In this document: positions 23,503 to 31,754 of the stretch, in pieces
How positions within the stretch are numbered: position 1 is the first letter of the stretch
How the letters are laid out: each line of letters starts with the position of its first letter
From: DATBLQ01 sp036555325
GTDB lineage: Bacteria > Pseudomonadota > Alphaproteobacteria > Rhizobiales > Aestuariivirgaceae
Reading direction: 5' to 3'
NCBI GenBank assembly: GCA_036555325.1
Contig: DATBLQ010000086.1
Location: forward strand, 1-43,330
DNA length: 43,330 nucleotides
The notes under the pieces: generated by a model
Seen by the model: the letters and a program-made list of their open reading frames with translations, nothing else
What the model was told of the DNA's origin: nothing
The model's database searches: none
Position numbers and translations under genes: made by a program

Positions 23503-24503
23503 CCCTCGTGCACCGAGGTCGCGCTGCCGAGCGGGATAGCGCCAGCACTAATATGCTCCTACTCTGGTTGGTCGCGGCGGCCGGTGTCGCGCTCGCAAGC
23601 TATATTGCGCTTGTCTATGTCCATCGGCATGCCGGAAGTCCTGGCGGCTTCTTCTGGCTTGCGCTCCTGTTGCTATGGCTCTTGGCTTGGAAGGTCGTCA
23701 ACGAGCTTGCTCATGTCACGGTGTTCAACCGGCCACTGCAGCGACTTGTTGCTCTCTTGGTCCCCATAGGTTTCGGCGCCTTCGTCTTGTTTCTTTGGGA
23801 GGTTTTCACCGTGGGCTTGGCAATTCCCATGGTGCTCTTGCCGTCACCCTCGGCGATTGCGGCCAAATTGGTCGGTTCGATTCCAATGCTGGCGGCCGAT
23901 TTCAAGCAAACCTTTGTCCGCGCCGTCATACCAGGATGGCTATTGGGCTGCTTGTCGGGCTTTCTGCTGGCTGTTCTCGCCGACCGGATCCCATTTCTCG
24001 CTCGCGGACTGCTGCCCATTGGCAATTTCGTCTCCGCTCTCCCCATCATCGGAATTGCACCGATAATGGTCATGTGGTTTGGGTTCGATTGGCAGTCCAA
24101 GGTCGCCGTCGTCGTGATCATGACCTTCTTTCCGATGCTCGTGAACACTGTCGGCGGCCTTTCCCAGTCGAGCCGCCTTGATCGCGACCTCATGCGATCC
24201 TATGGGGCGGGCTATTGGGCAACGCTGCTCAAGCTGAAACTGCCGGCAGCCTTGCCCTTCGTCTTCAATGCGCTAAAAATCAATTCCACACTGGCGCTGA
24301 TTGGTGCCATCGTGGCGGAGTTCTTCGGCACGCCCATCGTTGGCATGGGATTCAGGATTTCAACCGAGGTCGGACGCATGAGCCTCGATATGGTATGGGC
24401 CGAAATCGCTGTCGCGGCCGCGGCGGGATCGGCATTCTACGGATTGATCGCCCTTATCGAGCGGGCGGTGACTTTTTGGCATCCCTCCTACCGCGAGCGC
24501 TGA
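23499..24503 (+). CDS. Pyrimidine-type ABC transporter permease 2
   Basis: Second BPD_transp_1-type permease, 334 residues. The N-terminal third has three hydrophobic segments (about residues 17–110), more than the basic six-segment core. The core follows, with the coupling loop DLMRSYGAGYWATLLKLKLP near residue 230. The ATG at 23499 overlaps the stop of permease 1 (ATGA). Sequence similarity between the two coupling loops suggests an old duplication. It pairs with permease 1, the upstream ATPase and the downstream binding protein. Assignment to pyrimidine import is inferred from the RutR site and the downstream enzymes. Confidence 0.88.
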   Translation: MTLVHRGRAAERDSASTNMLLLWLVAAAGVALASYIALVYVHRHAGSPGGFFWLALLLLWLLAWKVVNELAHVTVFNRPLQRLVALLVPIGFGAFVLFLWEVFTVGLAIPMVLLPSPSAIAAKLVGSIPMLAADFKQTFVRAVIPGWLLGCLSGFLLAVLADRIPFLARGLLPIGNFVSALPIIGIAPIMVMWFGFDWQSKVAVVVIMTFFPMLVNTVGGLSQSSRLDRDLMRSYGAGYWATLLKLKLPAALPFVFNALKINSTLALIGAIVAEFFGTPIVGMGFRISTEVGRMSLDMVWAEIAVAAAAGSAFYGLIALIERAVTFWHPSYRER

Positions 24504-24542
24504 CCCGCGGGCGGAAGGCAATCGCAAAGGAGAAGACTGGTC

Positions 24543-25535
24543 ATGAAGAAGTTGGGTACGTTGCTGGGTGCAGCCATCCTTGGAATGAGCACCCTTTCCG
24601 CTGCCGCTGCCGACAAGGTGACGCTGCAGCTCAAATGGGTCACCCAGGCGCAGTTCGCCGGCTATTACGTTGCCAAGGACAAGGGTCTCTACGAAAAAGC
24701 GGGCCTCGACGTGACGATCAAGCCCGGCGGTCCGGATATAGCTCCCCCGCAGGTGATTGCCGGTGGCAACGCCGACGTCATCATCGATTGGATGCCCGCG
24801 GCTCTCGCCTCGCGCGAGAAAGGCGTACCGCTGGTCAACATCGCTCAGCCCTTCCGGCGATCCGGCATGATGCTCACCTGCCGCGGAGATACCGGCATCA
24901 GCACCCCCGCCGACTTCAAGGGCAAGACTCTCGGTGTCTGGTTTTTTGGCAACGAGTATCCCTTTCTGTCCTGGATGAGTCAGCTCGGCATTCCCACCAC
25001 CGGCGGCTCCGATGGCGTCACCGTCCTGAAACAGGGTTTCAACGTCGATCCTCTCCTGCAGAAACAGGCCGATTGCATTTCCACCATGACCTACAACGAA
25101 TATTGGCAGGTTATTGACGCCGGCATGAAGCCTGAGGATTTGATCGTTTTCAAATATGAAGACCAGGGCGTCGCTACGTTGGAAGACGGTCTATACGTCC
25201 TGGAGGATCGTCTGTCCGATCCGAAGTTCGTCGAAATCATGGCGCGCTTTGTCAAAGCCTCCATGGAAGGATGGACCTGGGCGCGTGAAAATCCTGAAGC
25301 AGCCGCCAAGATCGTTCTCGACAACGATGCAACCGGCGCCCAGACGGAAAAACATCAGGTCCGCATGATGGGTGAGATCAACAAGCTCACCGAAGGCTCC
25401 GACGGTACATTGGACGAAGCGGCCTATCAGCGCACCGTCGACACCTTGATGAAAGGCGGGTCCGATCCCGTCATCAGCAAGACGCCGAAAGGTGCCTTCA
25501 GTCATGCGGTGACCGATGCTGCAAAGAAACTTTGA
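24543..25535 (+). CDS. ABC transporter substrate-binding protein, NMT1/THI5-like
   Basis: Periplasmic binding protein of the NMT1/THI5-like (ThiY/SsuA) group, 330 residues with a signal peptide of about 23 residues (ILGMSTLSAAAA). It has the family opening VTLQLKWVTQAQFAGYYVAKDKGLYEKAGLDVTIKPGG, then PQVIAGGNADVIIDWMPAAL and STMTYNEYWQVI. Relatives bind the thiamine pyrimidine precursor, riboflavin or related heterocycles, which fits a pyrimidine ligand. In this operon, with a RutR operator, dihydropyrimidinase and an N-carbamoyl-beta-alanine amidohydrolase, uracil, thymine or their dihydro forms are the best guess. GGAG lies 11 bases upstream of the ATG. A strong terminator follows the gene. 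Confidence 0.87.
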   Translation: MKKLGTLLGAAILGMSTLSAAAADKVTLQLKWVTQAQFAGYYVAKDKGLYEKAGLDVTIKPGGPDIAPPQVIAGGNADVIIDWMPAALASREKGVPLVNIAQPFRRSGMMLTCRGDTGISTPADFKGKTLGVWFFGNEYPFLSWMSQLGIPTTGGSDGVTVLKQGFNVDPLLQKQADCISTMTYNEYWQVIDAGMKPEDLIVFKYEDQGVATLEDGLYVLEDRLSDPKFVEIMARFVKASMEGWTWARENPEAAAKIVLDNDATGAQTEKHQVRMMGEINKLTEGSDGTLDEAAYQRTVDTLMKGGSDPVISKTPKGAFSHAVTDAAKKL

Positions 25536-25544
25536 TTAGGGATG

Positions 25545-25577
25545 AAAGGCCGGTTCCCGAAGGACCGGCCTTTTTCT
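25545..25577 (+). terminator. Intrinsic terminator between the binding protein and dihydropyrimidinase genes
   Basis: AAAGGCCGGT (25545–25554) pairs with ACCGGCCTTT (25564–25573) around a nine-base loop and runs into TTTTTCTT. This is a textbook rho-independent terminator in the middle of an otherwise co-directional unit. It may reduce rather than stop expression of the two enzymes downstream. Confidence 0.85.
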
Positions 25578-25602
25578 TCCCCTTCGGAAGGAAGGTTGGA
25601 TT

Positions 25603-27057
25603 ATGAGCGTACTCATTCGCGGCGGCACGGTCGTCAACCACGATCATTCACGCCGCGCTGATGTTTTGATCGACGGCGAAACGATTGCCGCTGTCACGGG
25701 AAGGATCGACGCCCCAAAGGGAACCGAAGTAATCGATGCCGGCGGCTGTTATGTGATGCCCGGCGGCATCGATCCTCACACCCATATGGAGCTCATGTTC
25801 ATGGGCACCGTATCGGCTGACGATTTCGAATGGGGAACCAAAGCGGCTCTCTCCGGCGGCACGACGATGATCGTCGATTTCTGCATTCCCGCTCCCGGTA
25901 AATCCATGCTCGCCGCTTATCAGGACTGGCGTCACAAGGCCGAGAAAGCGGCGGGCGACTACGGCTTCCACATGGCGGTCACGTCCTGGACGAAACAGAT
26001 TTGGGAGGAGATGGAAACCGTCACCAAGACCTACGGCATAAACACGTTCAAGCATTTCATGGCCTACAAGGGCGCGCTCATGGTCAATGACGACGAGCTC
26101 TACAATTCCTTCTGCCGCTGCGCCGAACTTGGTGCCATGCCCCTTGTACACGCCGAGAACGGCGATGTGGTGTTCCGATTGCAGGAGCATCTTCTCGGCA
26201 AAGGCGTCACCGGACCCGAGGGTCATGCCTATTCAAGGCCCCCGGAAGTTGAAGGGGAGGCCACCAACCGGGCCATCATGATTGCCGACATGGCGGGCTC
26301 ACCCCTTTATGTCGTCCATACCTCCTGCCGCCAGGCGCACGAGGCGATCAAGCGCGCCCGCGAAGCCGGCAAACGGGTATTCGGCGAACCGCTCATCCAG
26401 CACCTGGTGCTCGATGAAAGCGACTACCTCCACAAGGACTGGGACTACGCCGCAAGAAGGGTCATGTCGCCGCCCTTCCGTCCCAAACCGCATCAGGACT
26501 CCCTTTGGGCGGGCCTTCAATCGGGATCGCTGCAGGTCGTAGCGACCGACCATTGCTCCTTCACCACCGAGCAGAAGAGAATGGGAGCCAGGGACTTCAC
26601 AAAGATTCCAAATGGCACCGGCGGGTTAGAGGATCGTATGCCGGTTTTGTGGACCGCTGGCGTCAACACCGGCAGGCTCACCCGCGAGGAATTCGTCGCC
26701 GTCACATCCGCCAATTCGGCGCGCATTCTCAATGTCTATCCGCGCAAAGGATGTGTCGCGGTTGGCTCCGATGCCGATATCGTCGTCTGGGATCCCAAGG
26801 CGACCAAGACCATCTCGGCGAAACGGCAGGTAAGCCGCATCGACTACAATGTCTTTGAGGGGTACCAGTGCACCGGCCTTCCGATTGTCACCTTGAATCG
26901 CGGCAGGATTGCCTGGCGCGAAGGCGACCTGCGGGCAGCGCGCGGCGACGGAAAATATGTTGAGCGTCCGCCCTTCCCCGCCGTGCATGTGGCAAACTCA
27001 ACCTGGAAGGAACTAACCGCACCGCGCCCCGTTGCGCGCCGTGAGGTAACGCCGTGA
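25603..27057 (+). CDS. pydB: Dihydropyrimidinase
   Basis: Zinc amidohydrolase that opens dihydrouracil or dihydrothymine to the N-carbamoyl-beta-amino acid (second step of the reductive pyrimidine pathway); D-hydantoinases are close relatives. The 484-residue product keeps all metal ligands: His59 and His61 in DPHTHMEL, Lys150 (to be carboxylated) in TFKHFMAYKG, His183 in LVHAENGD, His239 in VVHTSC and Asp316 in ATDHCSF. The RBS is GAAGG ahead of ATG 25603. The stop overlaps the next gene as GTGA. The C-terminal region with YNVFEGYQCTGLP is typical of dihydropyrimidinases. Context favours the pyrimidine role over hydantoin use. Confidence 0.93.
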   Translation: MSVLIRGGTVVNHDHSRRADVLIDGETIAAVTGRIDAPKGTEVIDAGGCYVMPGGIDPHTHMELMFMGTVSADDFEWGTKAALSGGTTMIVDFCIPAPGKSMLAAYQDWRHKAEKAAGDYGFHMAVTSWTKQIWEEMETVTKTYGINTFKHFMAYKGALMVNDDELYNSFCRCAELGAMPLVHAENGDVVFRLQEHLLGKGVTGPEGHAYSRPPEVEGEATNRAIMIADMAGSPLYVVHTSCRQAHEAIKRAREAGKRVFGEPLIQHLVLDESDYLHKDWDYAARRVMSPPFRPKPHQDSLWAGLQSGSLQVVATDHCSFTTEQKRMGARDFTKIPNGTGGLEDRMPVLWTAGVNTGRLTREEFVAVTSANSARILNVYPRKGCVAVGSDADIVVWDPKATKTISAKRQVSRIDYNVFEGYQCTGLPIVTLNRGRIAWREGDLRAARGDGKYVERPPFPAVHVANSTWKELTAPRPVARREVTP

Positions 27058-28304
27058 CGACCTCCAAGCAAAATCTGGTCATCAACGGGCAGCGGCTGTG
27101 GGATTCGATCATGGAAACCGCTGCCTTTGGCGCTACGCCCAAGGGGGGGATCAAGCGCCTCACCCTCTCCGATGATGACCGGAAGGTTCGTGATTGGTTC
27201 AAGCGCGCCTGTGAGAACCTCGGTCTCAAGGTGTCGGTCGACAGTTGCGGCAACATGTTTGCCCTGCGCGCCGGCAAGAACCCAAACCTTCTTCCCATCG
27301 CCCTGGGTTCGCACCTCGATACCCAGCCGACCGGCGGAAAATTTGACGGTGTGCTGGGCGTCCTCGGCGCACTCGAGGCGGTGCGCACGCTCAACGAGGT
27401 CGGCTATGAAACGACCGCACCCGTCATGATCGTCAACTGGACGAATGAGGAAGGATCTCGCTTTGCTCCGGCGATGCTGGCCTCGGGCGTCTATGCCGGT
27501 GTCTTCACGCAAGACTACGCCTATGCGCGCGAGGATCGGGAAGGCAAAAAGTTTGGCGAGGAACTCGAGCGCATCGGCTATCGAGGTAGCGAGCCCGTCG
27601 GCAGTCACAAGTTCCAGGCGATGTTCGAACTGCATATCGAGCAGGGCCCGATCCTCGAGGCCGAGAACCGCCTGATCGGTATCGTCACCGGAGTTCAGGG
27701 CATGCGTTGGTACGAGATCACGGTGAAGGGCCAGGAGGCCCACACCGGCGCAACCCCCATGCTCCTGCGCCGCAATGCCCTCCTCGGTGCCGCGCGCATG
27801 ATCGAGGCCGTGCATCAGGTTGGCATGCGTCACCTGCCGGGGGTGGCAAGCGTTGGGTTGATCGAAAATCGCCCCAACAGCCGCAATGTCGTGCCGGGTG
27901 AAGTGTTCTTCACCGTTGATCTGCGCCACCCCGACGACGGCGTTCTCGACCGGATGGAGAAGGAATACCGCGACAGCCTGTCTGAGATCGCTGCCGCCGA
28001 CAAGCTCGAGCTCGATGAAAAGCGCATCTGGATTTCGCCCGCCGTCAAGTTCGACCCGAAATTGATCGAGTGCGTGAAATTCGGCGCTGAGAAATCGGGC
28101 TTTACCACCCGCGAGATGGCCTCGGGCGCCGGGCATGACGCGGCCTATATCGCCCGCGCCGCCCCCACCACCATGATTTTCGTCCCCTGCCTCGGGGGCC
28201 TGTCGCACAATGAGGAGGAATCGACCACCTTCGAGGAATGCCAGGCCGGCTCTCAAGTTTTGCTCAACGCCGTCCTCGAATATGACCGCCGCCTCAGCGC
28301 ATAA
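27054..28304 (+). CDS. pydC: N-carbamoyl-beta-alanine amidohydrolase-like Zn-dependent hydrolase
   Basis: M20-family metallohydrolase of the hydantoinase/carbamoylase type. Here it most likely hydrolyses N-carbamoyl-beta-alanine (3-ureidopropionate) to beta-alanine, ammonia and CO2. Di-metal ligands are visible: His87 in GSHLDTQ, Asp98 in GKFDGVLG, Glu132/Glu133 in TNEEGSRF, a His in FELHIEQGPILE near 194 and the late His in GGLSHNEEE near 385. Its length, 416 residues, is normal. The start is GTG 27054, overlapping the pydB stop, so the two enzymes are translationally coupled. An L-carbamoylase or allantoate amidohydrolase role is the alternative; neighbours argue against it. Confidence 0.9.
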   Translation: MTTSKQNLVINGQRLWDSIMETAAFGATPKGGIKRLTLSDDDRKVRDWFKRACENLGLKVSVDSCGNMFALRAGKNPNLLPIALGSHLDTQPTGGKFDGVLGVLGALEAVRTLNEVGYETTAPVMIVNWTNEEGSRFAPAMLASGVYAGVFTQDYAYAREDREGKKFGEELERIGYRGSEPVGSHKFQAMFELHIEQGPILEAENRLIGIVTGVQGMRWYEITVKGQEAHTGATPMLLRRNALLGAARMIEAVHQVGMRHLPGVASVGLIENRPNSRNVVPGEVFFTVDLRHPDDGVLDRMEKEYRDSLSEIAAADKLELDEKRIWISPAVKFDPKLIECVKFGAEKSGFTTREMASGAGHDAAYIARAAPTTMIFVPCLGGLSHNEEESTTFEECQAGSQVLLNAVLEYDRRLSA

Positions 28305-28331
28305 GTATTCGAGCTCAGGCCTTCGCGCATT

Positions 28332-28451
28332 CGTCATGGCCGTGCTTGACACGGCCATCTCCTCTCAGGGCGGTAGCAGATACGAATATCTCTCCGGGCA
28401 TTTCTCCCCGGAAAATGAAAAGAGATGCGCGGATCAAGTCCGCGCATGACG
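28332..28451. repeat. Palindromic intergenic element B (CGTCAT…ATGACG, CTTGA/TCAAG loops)
   Basis: Ends CGTCAT (28332–28337) and ATGACG (28446–28451) are inverted. The left hairpin has ATGGCCGTG (28336–28344) pairing with CACGGCCAT (28350–28358), loop CTTGA. The right hairpin has ATGCGCGGA (28425–28433) pairing with TCCGCGCAT (28439–28447), loop TCAAG, the reverse complement of CTTGA. A third stem, TCCGGG/CCCGGA, lies at 28393–28412. Same plan as element A at 13656, with different stems. Confidence 0.8.
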
Positions 28452-28470
28452 AAACAGAGGACCATGCCTT

Positions 28471-28489
28471 CCTCCCCCTTGTGGGGAGG
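28471..28489. repeat. Short CCTCCCC–CTTGT–GGGGAGG palindrome
   Basis: CCTCCCC (28471–28477) pairs perfectly with GGGGAGG (28483–28489) around CTTGT. Short C/G-run palindromes with this core are frequent between genes in Hyphomicrobiales. No T-run follows, so it is not an obvious terminator. Confidence 0.6.
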
Positions 28490-28640
28490 GATGCCTGAGC
28501 AACGCGAAGGCCGGGTCGGGTTTGCTGGACGAGTGCCAGCATTTCATCCGTCGTCATCAACCTGTAACAACCATGCCCTAGGTCAGCGGTGCAGATCGGG
28601 CCATGTCTAGCGTATCTGGCCTCTGCACCCCTGACTGGAA

Positions 28641-28689
28641 GCCATGCCGGACGCCCGCCCCGCCCCCTCGACCGGCATGGCATTTTTTT
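28641..28689 (+). terminator. Intrinsic terminator downstream of pydC
   Basis: GCCATGCCGG (28641–28650) and CCGGCATGGC (28672–28681) form a perfect 10-base stem with a 21-base loop, followed by A and seven T residues (28683–28689). It is oriented for plus-strand transcripts, so it would stop read-through from pydBC into the convergent pump gene. Confidence 0.8.
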
Positions 28690-28694
28690 AAGGC

Positions 28695-31600
28695 CTACTC
28701 CGCCGGCGCCGCTGTCCTAACCGCATCGCCTGCATGGCGCTGCGCCGCAACGGTGTATACGGCTGGAATTACGAACAGAGTAAGAAGCGTTCCGAGCATC
28801 ATCCCCCCGACGATCACCCAGCCGATCTGCTGCCGGCTCTCCGCTCCCGCACCATGTGCGAGGGCAAGCGGCACCGCGCCCAGCACCATGGCGCCCGTGG
28901 TCATCAGAATGGGCCTCAGCCTCAACGCCGCCGCCTCGATCGCGGCCTCGTATCTGCTCATTCCTTTTGCCTGCATCTGATTGGCAAACTCAACGATGAG
29001 AATGCCGTGTTTGGTGATGAGCCCCACGAGCGTGACGAGCCCGATCTGCGAATAGACGTTGAGCGTGCCGCCGCTGTAGTAGAGCGCCAAGAGGGCGCCC
29101 GTCATCGACAGCGGCACGGTCAGCATGATCATCATCGGATCGCGGAAGCTTTCGAATTGCGCCGACAGCACGAGATAGATGAACATGAGGGCCAGGATGA
29201 ACATGATCGCCAGGTTGGAGCTGGCCGTTTTGAATTCACGGCTTTGCCCGGTCACGTCCGTGAGCACCTCTTGCGGCAGCACCTCCCGCGCCGCCGCTTC
29301 GAGATGATCGAGCGCCTCGCCCAGGGCATAGCCCGGTGCGACATTGGCCTGGATCGTAACTGAGCGAAGCTGGTTGAAGCGTTTGAGCTCCTTCGGCACC
29401 ACCGTTTCGCGCACCTTCACGATGTTGGACAGCTGCACCATCTCTCCCGACGCCGAGCGCACGAAGATGCGCGACAGCGTGGCCGGTGTCGCACGCTCCT
29501 CTGCCGCCAGCTGCACCATCACGCTGAACTGTTCGCCATCGACTTCATACCGCGTCACCTCTCTCCCCCCGAGCAGCGTCTCCATTGTCCGGCCGATGAC
29601 CGAGATGTCGAGGCCGAGATCGGCTACCTTGGCGCGGTCGATATCGACCGCGAGTTCGGGCGCATTGAGGTTGAGATCCGTATCCACATTGATGAGCCCG
29701 GGGTACTGTTCGATCCGCTCCATGAGCTTGTCGGAAAATTCCTTCAGCTGCTCATAGGAGCCGGACGTCTGCAGCACGAACTGCACCGGCCGCCCGCCGC
29801 CGCGCACGCCGAGCGAGGCTGGATTGTTGGCGAACACCTGCACCCCCGCAATGCGCTGCAGCTTTGGCTGCAGATTGGCGACGATTTCTTGCTGCTTGCG
29901 ATCCCTCTCCGACCAGTCTTTCAACCTGGCGTAACCGTTGAAGCGCGTCACTTCCGGCTGTCCGCTGATGATCAGGATCGAGCGCAGCTCGGGCACCTGT
30001 TTGATGAGCTCCTCCACCTGCATGCCGTATCGCCGCGTGTAGCTGAGCGTCGAGCCTTCCGGTGCTGTTCCAGAAAGTTGAATGACGCCTCGGTCTTCCA
30101 CCGGCGAAAGCTCAGACTTGAGCATCGTGAAGTAGGTCGCTCCGATCCCTGCAACCAGTACGGCAGCGCCGAACACCAGCGGACGCAGCTTGAGGCTTGC
30201 GCGCAAGCCCCGCCGGTAGCCGGTTTCGAGTCTCTGGATCAGGTTCTCGATAGCCAAAAACAGCCGGCCATGTCGGCTCTCGTGCCGCAAGAGTTTCGAG
30301 CACATCATCGGCGTCAGGCTCAACGCCACGAAACCGGATATGAGGACCGCGCCAGCCAGGGTGAGAGCAAACTCCATGAACAGCCTGCCCGTTCGCCCCG
30401 GCGTGAACGCCACCGGCGCATAGACGGCCGCCAACGTCAGCGACATGGCCACGATCGCAAAGCCGATTTCGCGCGAACCGTGAAGGGCCGCCTTCACCGG
30501 CGCCATGCCCCGCTCGATATGGCGGAATATGTTTTCCAGCATGACGATTGCGTCATCCACCACAAGCCCGATGGCCAGCACCATTGCCAGCAGCGTCAAC
30601 GTGTTGATGGTGAGGCCCGCAGCGAACATCAGCGCAAACGTGCCGATCAACGACACCGGTATGGTGACGATCGGAATGATGGCTGCGCGAAACGACCTCA
30701 AGAAGAAAAAGATGACCAGCACAACGAGCGCGATCGCCTCGATGATCGTAAGGAACACCGCCCGGATCGAACGGTCGATGAACACCGAAGTGTCGTTGCC
30801 TATTTCAACCGACAACCCCTTCGGCAGCGATTGATTGACCCTCGGCAGGATGGCGCGAACTTCTTTCGACACATCCAGCGGATTGGCCACCGCCTGCTTG
30901 ATGATGCCCACGGTGATCGATGGGACGCCGTTATATCGCGCATCGCGCCGTTCGTTCTCCGCGCCCTGGTTGATTGTGGCGACATCCGAGAGCTTCACCT
31001 GGTAGCCTTCAACCGACTTCAGCACGATATTGCCGAACTGCTCTGGCGTCGTCAGTCCGGTGCGCGACAGGACGGTAAATTCACGGTCTTCGCTTTCGAT
31101 GCGTCCCGCCGGAAATTCCGCATTCTGATTGCGGATCGCGTTCTCCACATCCTGTATGGTGAGGCCGTAGCCCGCCAGCCGGTCGCTGTCGATCCATATC
31201 CGCATCGCATAGCGACGCTCGCCGTAGATTTGTACGTCCGCCACGCCCGTCAGGTTTTTGAACCGGTCGACCACATAGCGGCTGACGTAGTCGGTCAGAT
31301 CCAGGGCCTGCATCGTCTCGCTGCGAAATACGAGATAGATAATCGCCTGTGCATCGGCCTCGACCTTGGCGATAACCGGTTCGGAGATTTCGTCCGGCAG
31401 CTGTCCTCTCACCCGCGCCACTCGGTCGCGTACGTCGCTTGCCGCCTCGGCGATGTCCACTCCCGAATTGAAGGTGATCGTGATGCGGCTCGACTCTGCA
31501 CGGCTTGACGAAACTATGGTGTCGATACCCTCGATTCCGGCAACCGTTCCTTCCAGCACCTGCGTGACTTGACTTTCCACGATCGTCGCCGAAGCGCCGG

Positions 31601-31754
31601 GATAGCCGGTGGAGACCGACACGATCGGCTCATCGATATTGGGATACTCGCGAACCGTGAGCCTGCCGTACGACACGATGCCGATGAGCAGGATGACGAG
31701 GCTCAAGACCGTGGCGAACACCGGTCGCTTGATGCTGATTTCCGGAAGCTGCAT
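28695..31754 (-). CDS. RND efflux transporter permease
   Basis: Proton-driven inner-membrane pump of the HAE-1 RND family (AcrB/MexB-like), exporting drugs, solvents or other small hydrophobic molecules. The 1019-residue product has the typical plan: TM1 at residues 12–30, a large periplasmic loop, six membrane helices around residues 330–540, a second loop and the last helices. The TM4 proton-relay pair is present in GLVVDDAIVMLENIFRH near residue 400, and STGYPGASATIVESQVTQVLE follows TM1. The ATG directly follows the stop of the fusion-protein gene (TAGATG). No outer-membrane TolC-like gene or repressor lies beside it, so the partner channel must be encoded elsewhere. Substrate unknown. 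Confidence 0.93.
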   Translation of the reverse strand: MQLPEISIKRPVFATVLSLVILLIGIVSYGRLTVREYPNIDEPIVSVSTGYPGASATIVESQVTQVLEGTVAGIEGIDTIVSSSRAESSRITITFNSGVDIAEAASDVRDRVARVRGQLPDEISEPVIAKVEADAQAIIYLVFRSETMQALDLTDYVSRYVVDRFKNLTGVADVQIYGERRYAMRIWIDSDRLAGYGLTIQDVENAIRNQNAEFPAGRIESEDREFTVLSRTGLTTPEQFGNIVLKSVEGYQVKLSDVATINQGAENERRDARYNGVPSITVGIIKQAVANPLDVSKEVRAILPRVNQSLPKGLSVEIGNDTSVFIDRSIRAVFLTIIEAIALVVLVIFFFLRSFRAAIIPIVTIPVSLIGTFALMFAAGLTINTLTLLAMVLAIGLVVDDAIVMLENIFRHIERGMAPVKAALHGSREIGFAIVAMSLTLAAVYAPVAFTPGRTGRLFMEFALTLAGAVLISGFVALSLTPMMCSKLLRHESRHGRLFLAIENLIQRLETGYRRGLRASLKLRPLVFGAAVLVAGIGATYFTMLKSELSPVEDRGVIQLSGTAPEGSTLSYTRRYGMQVEELIKQVPELRSILIISGQPEVTRFNGYARLKDWSERDRKQQEIVANLQPKLQRIAGVQVFANNPASLGVRGGGRPVQFVLQTSGSYEQLKEFSDKLMERIEQYPGLINVDTDLNLNAPELAVDIDRAKVADLGLDISVIGRTMETLLGGREVTRYEVDGEQFSVMVQLAAEERATPATLSRIFVRSASGEMVQLSNIVKVRETVVPKELKRFNQLRSVTIQANVAPGYALGEALDHLEAAAREVLPQEVLTDVTGQSREFKTASSNLAIMFILALMFIYLVLSAQFESFRDPMMIMLTVPLSMTGALLALYYSGGTLNVYSQIGLVTLVGLITKHGILIVEFANQMQAKGMSRYEAAIEAAALRLRPILMTTGAMVLGAVPLALAHGAGAESRQQIGWVIVGGMMLGTLLTLFVIPAVYTVAAQRHAGDAVRTAAPAE

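Larger units (their letters stand above)
28305..28694. other. Gene-free stretch rich in palindromes
   Basis: Between the convergent ends of pydC and the RND pump gene there is no credible gene. It holds element B (28332–28451), a CCTCCCC/GGGGAGG hairpin (28471–28489), a small TGCTGG/CCAGCA stem (28523–28541) and the pump-proximal terminator (28641–28689). Short open frames cross it but lack ribosome-binding sites. Confidence 0.75.

Noticed and set aside
26844..28358. Open frame of 504 codons opposite pydB/pydC
   Set aside because: Antisense shadow spanning two real genes; no domain recognised.
29889..31508. Very long open frame (539 codons) opposite the RND pump gene
   Set aside because: It is a shadow of the pump coding sequence in GC-rich DNA; composition is His/Arg/Asp-rich with no domain, and the pump frame is fully conserved.
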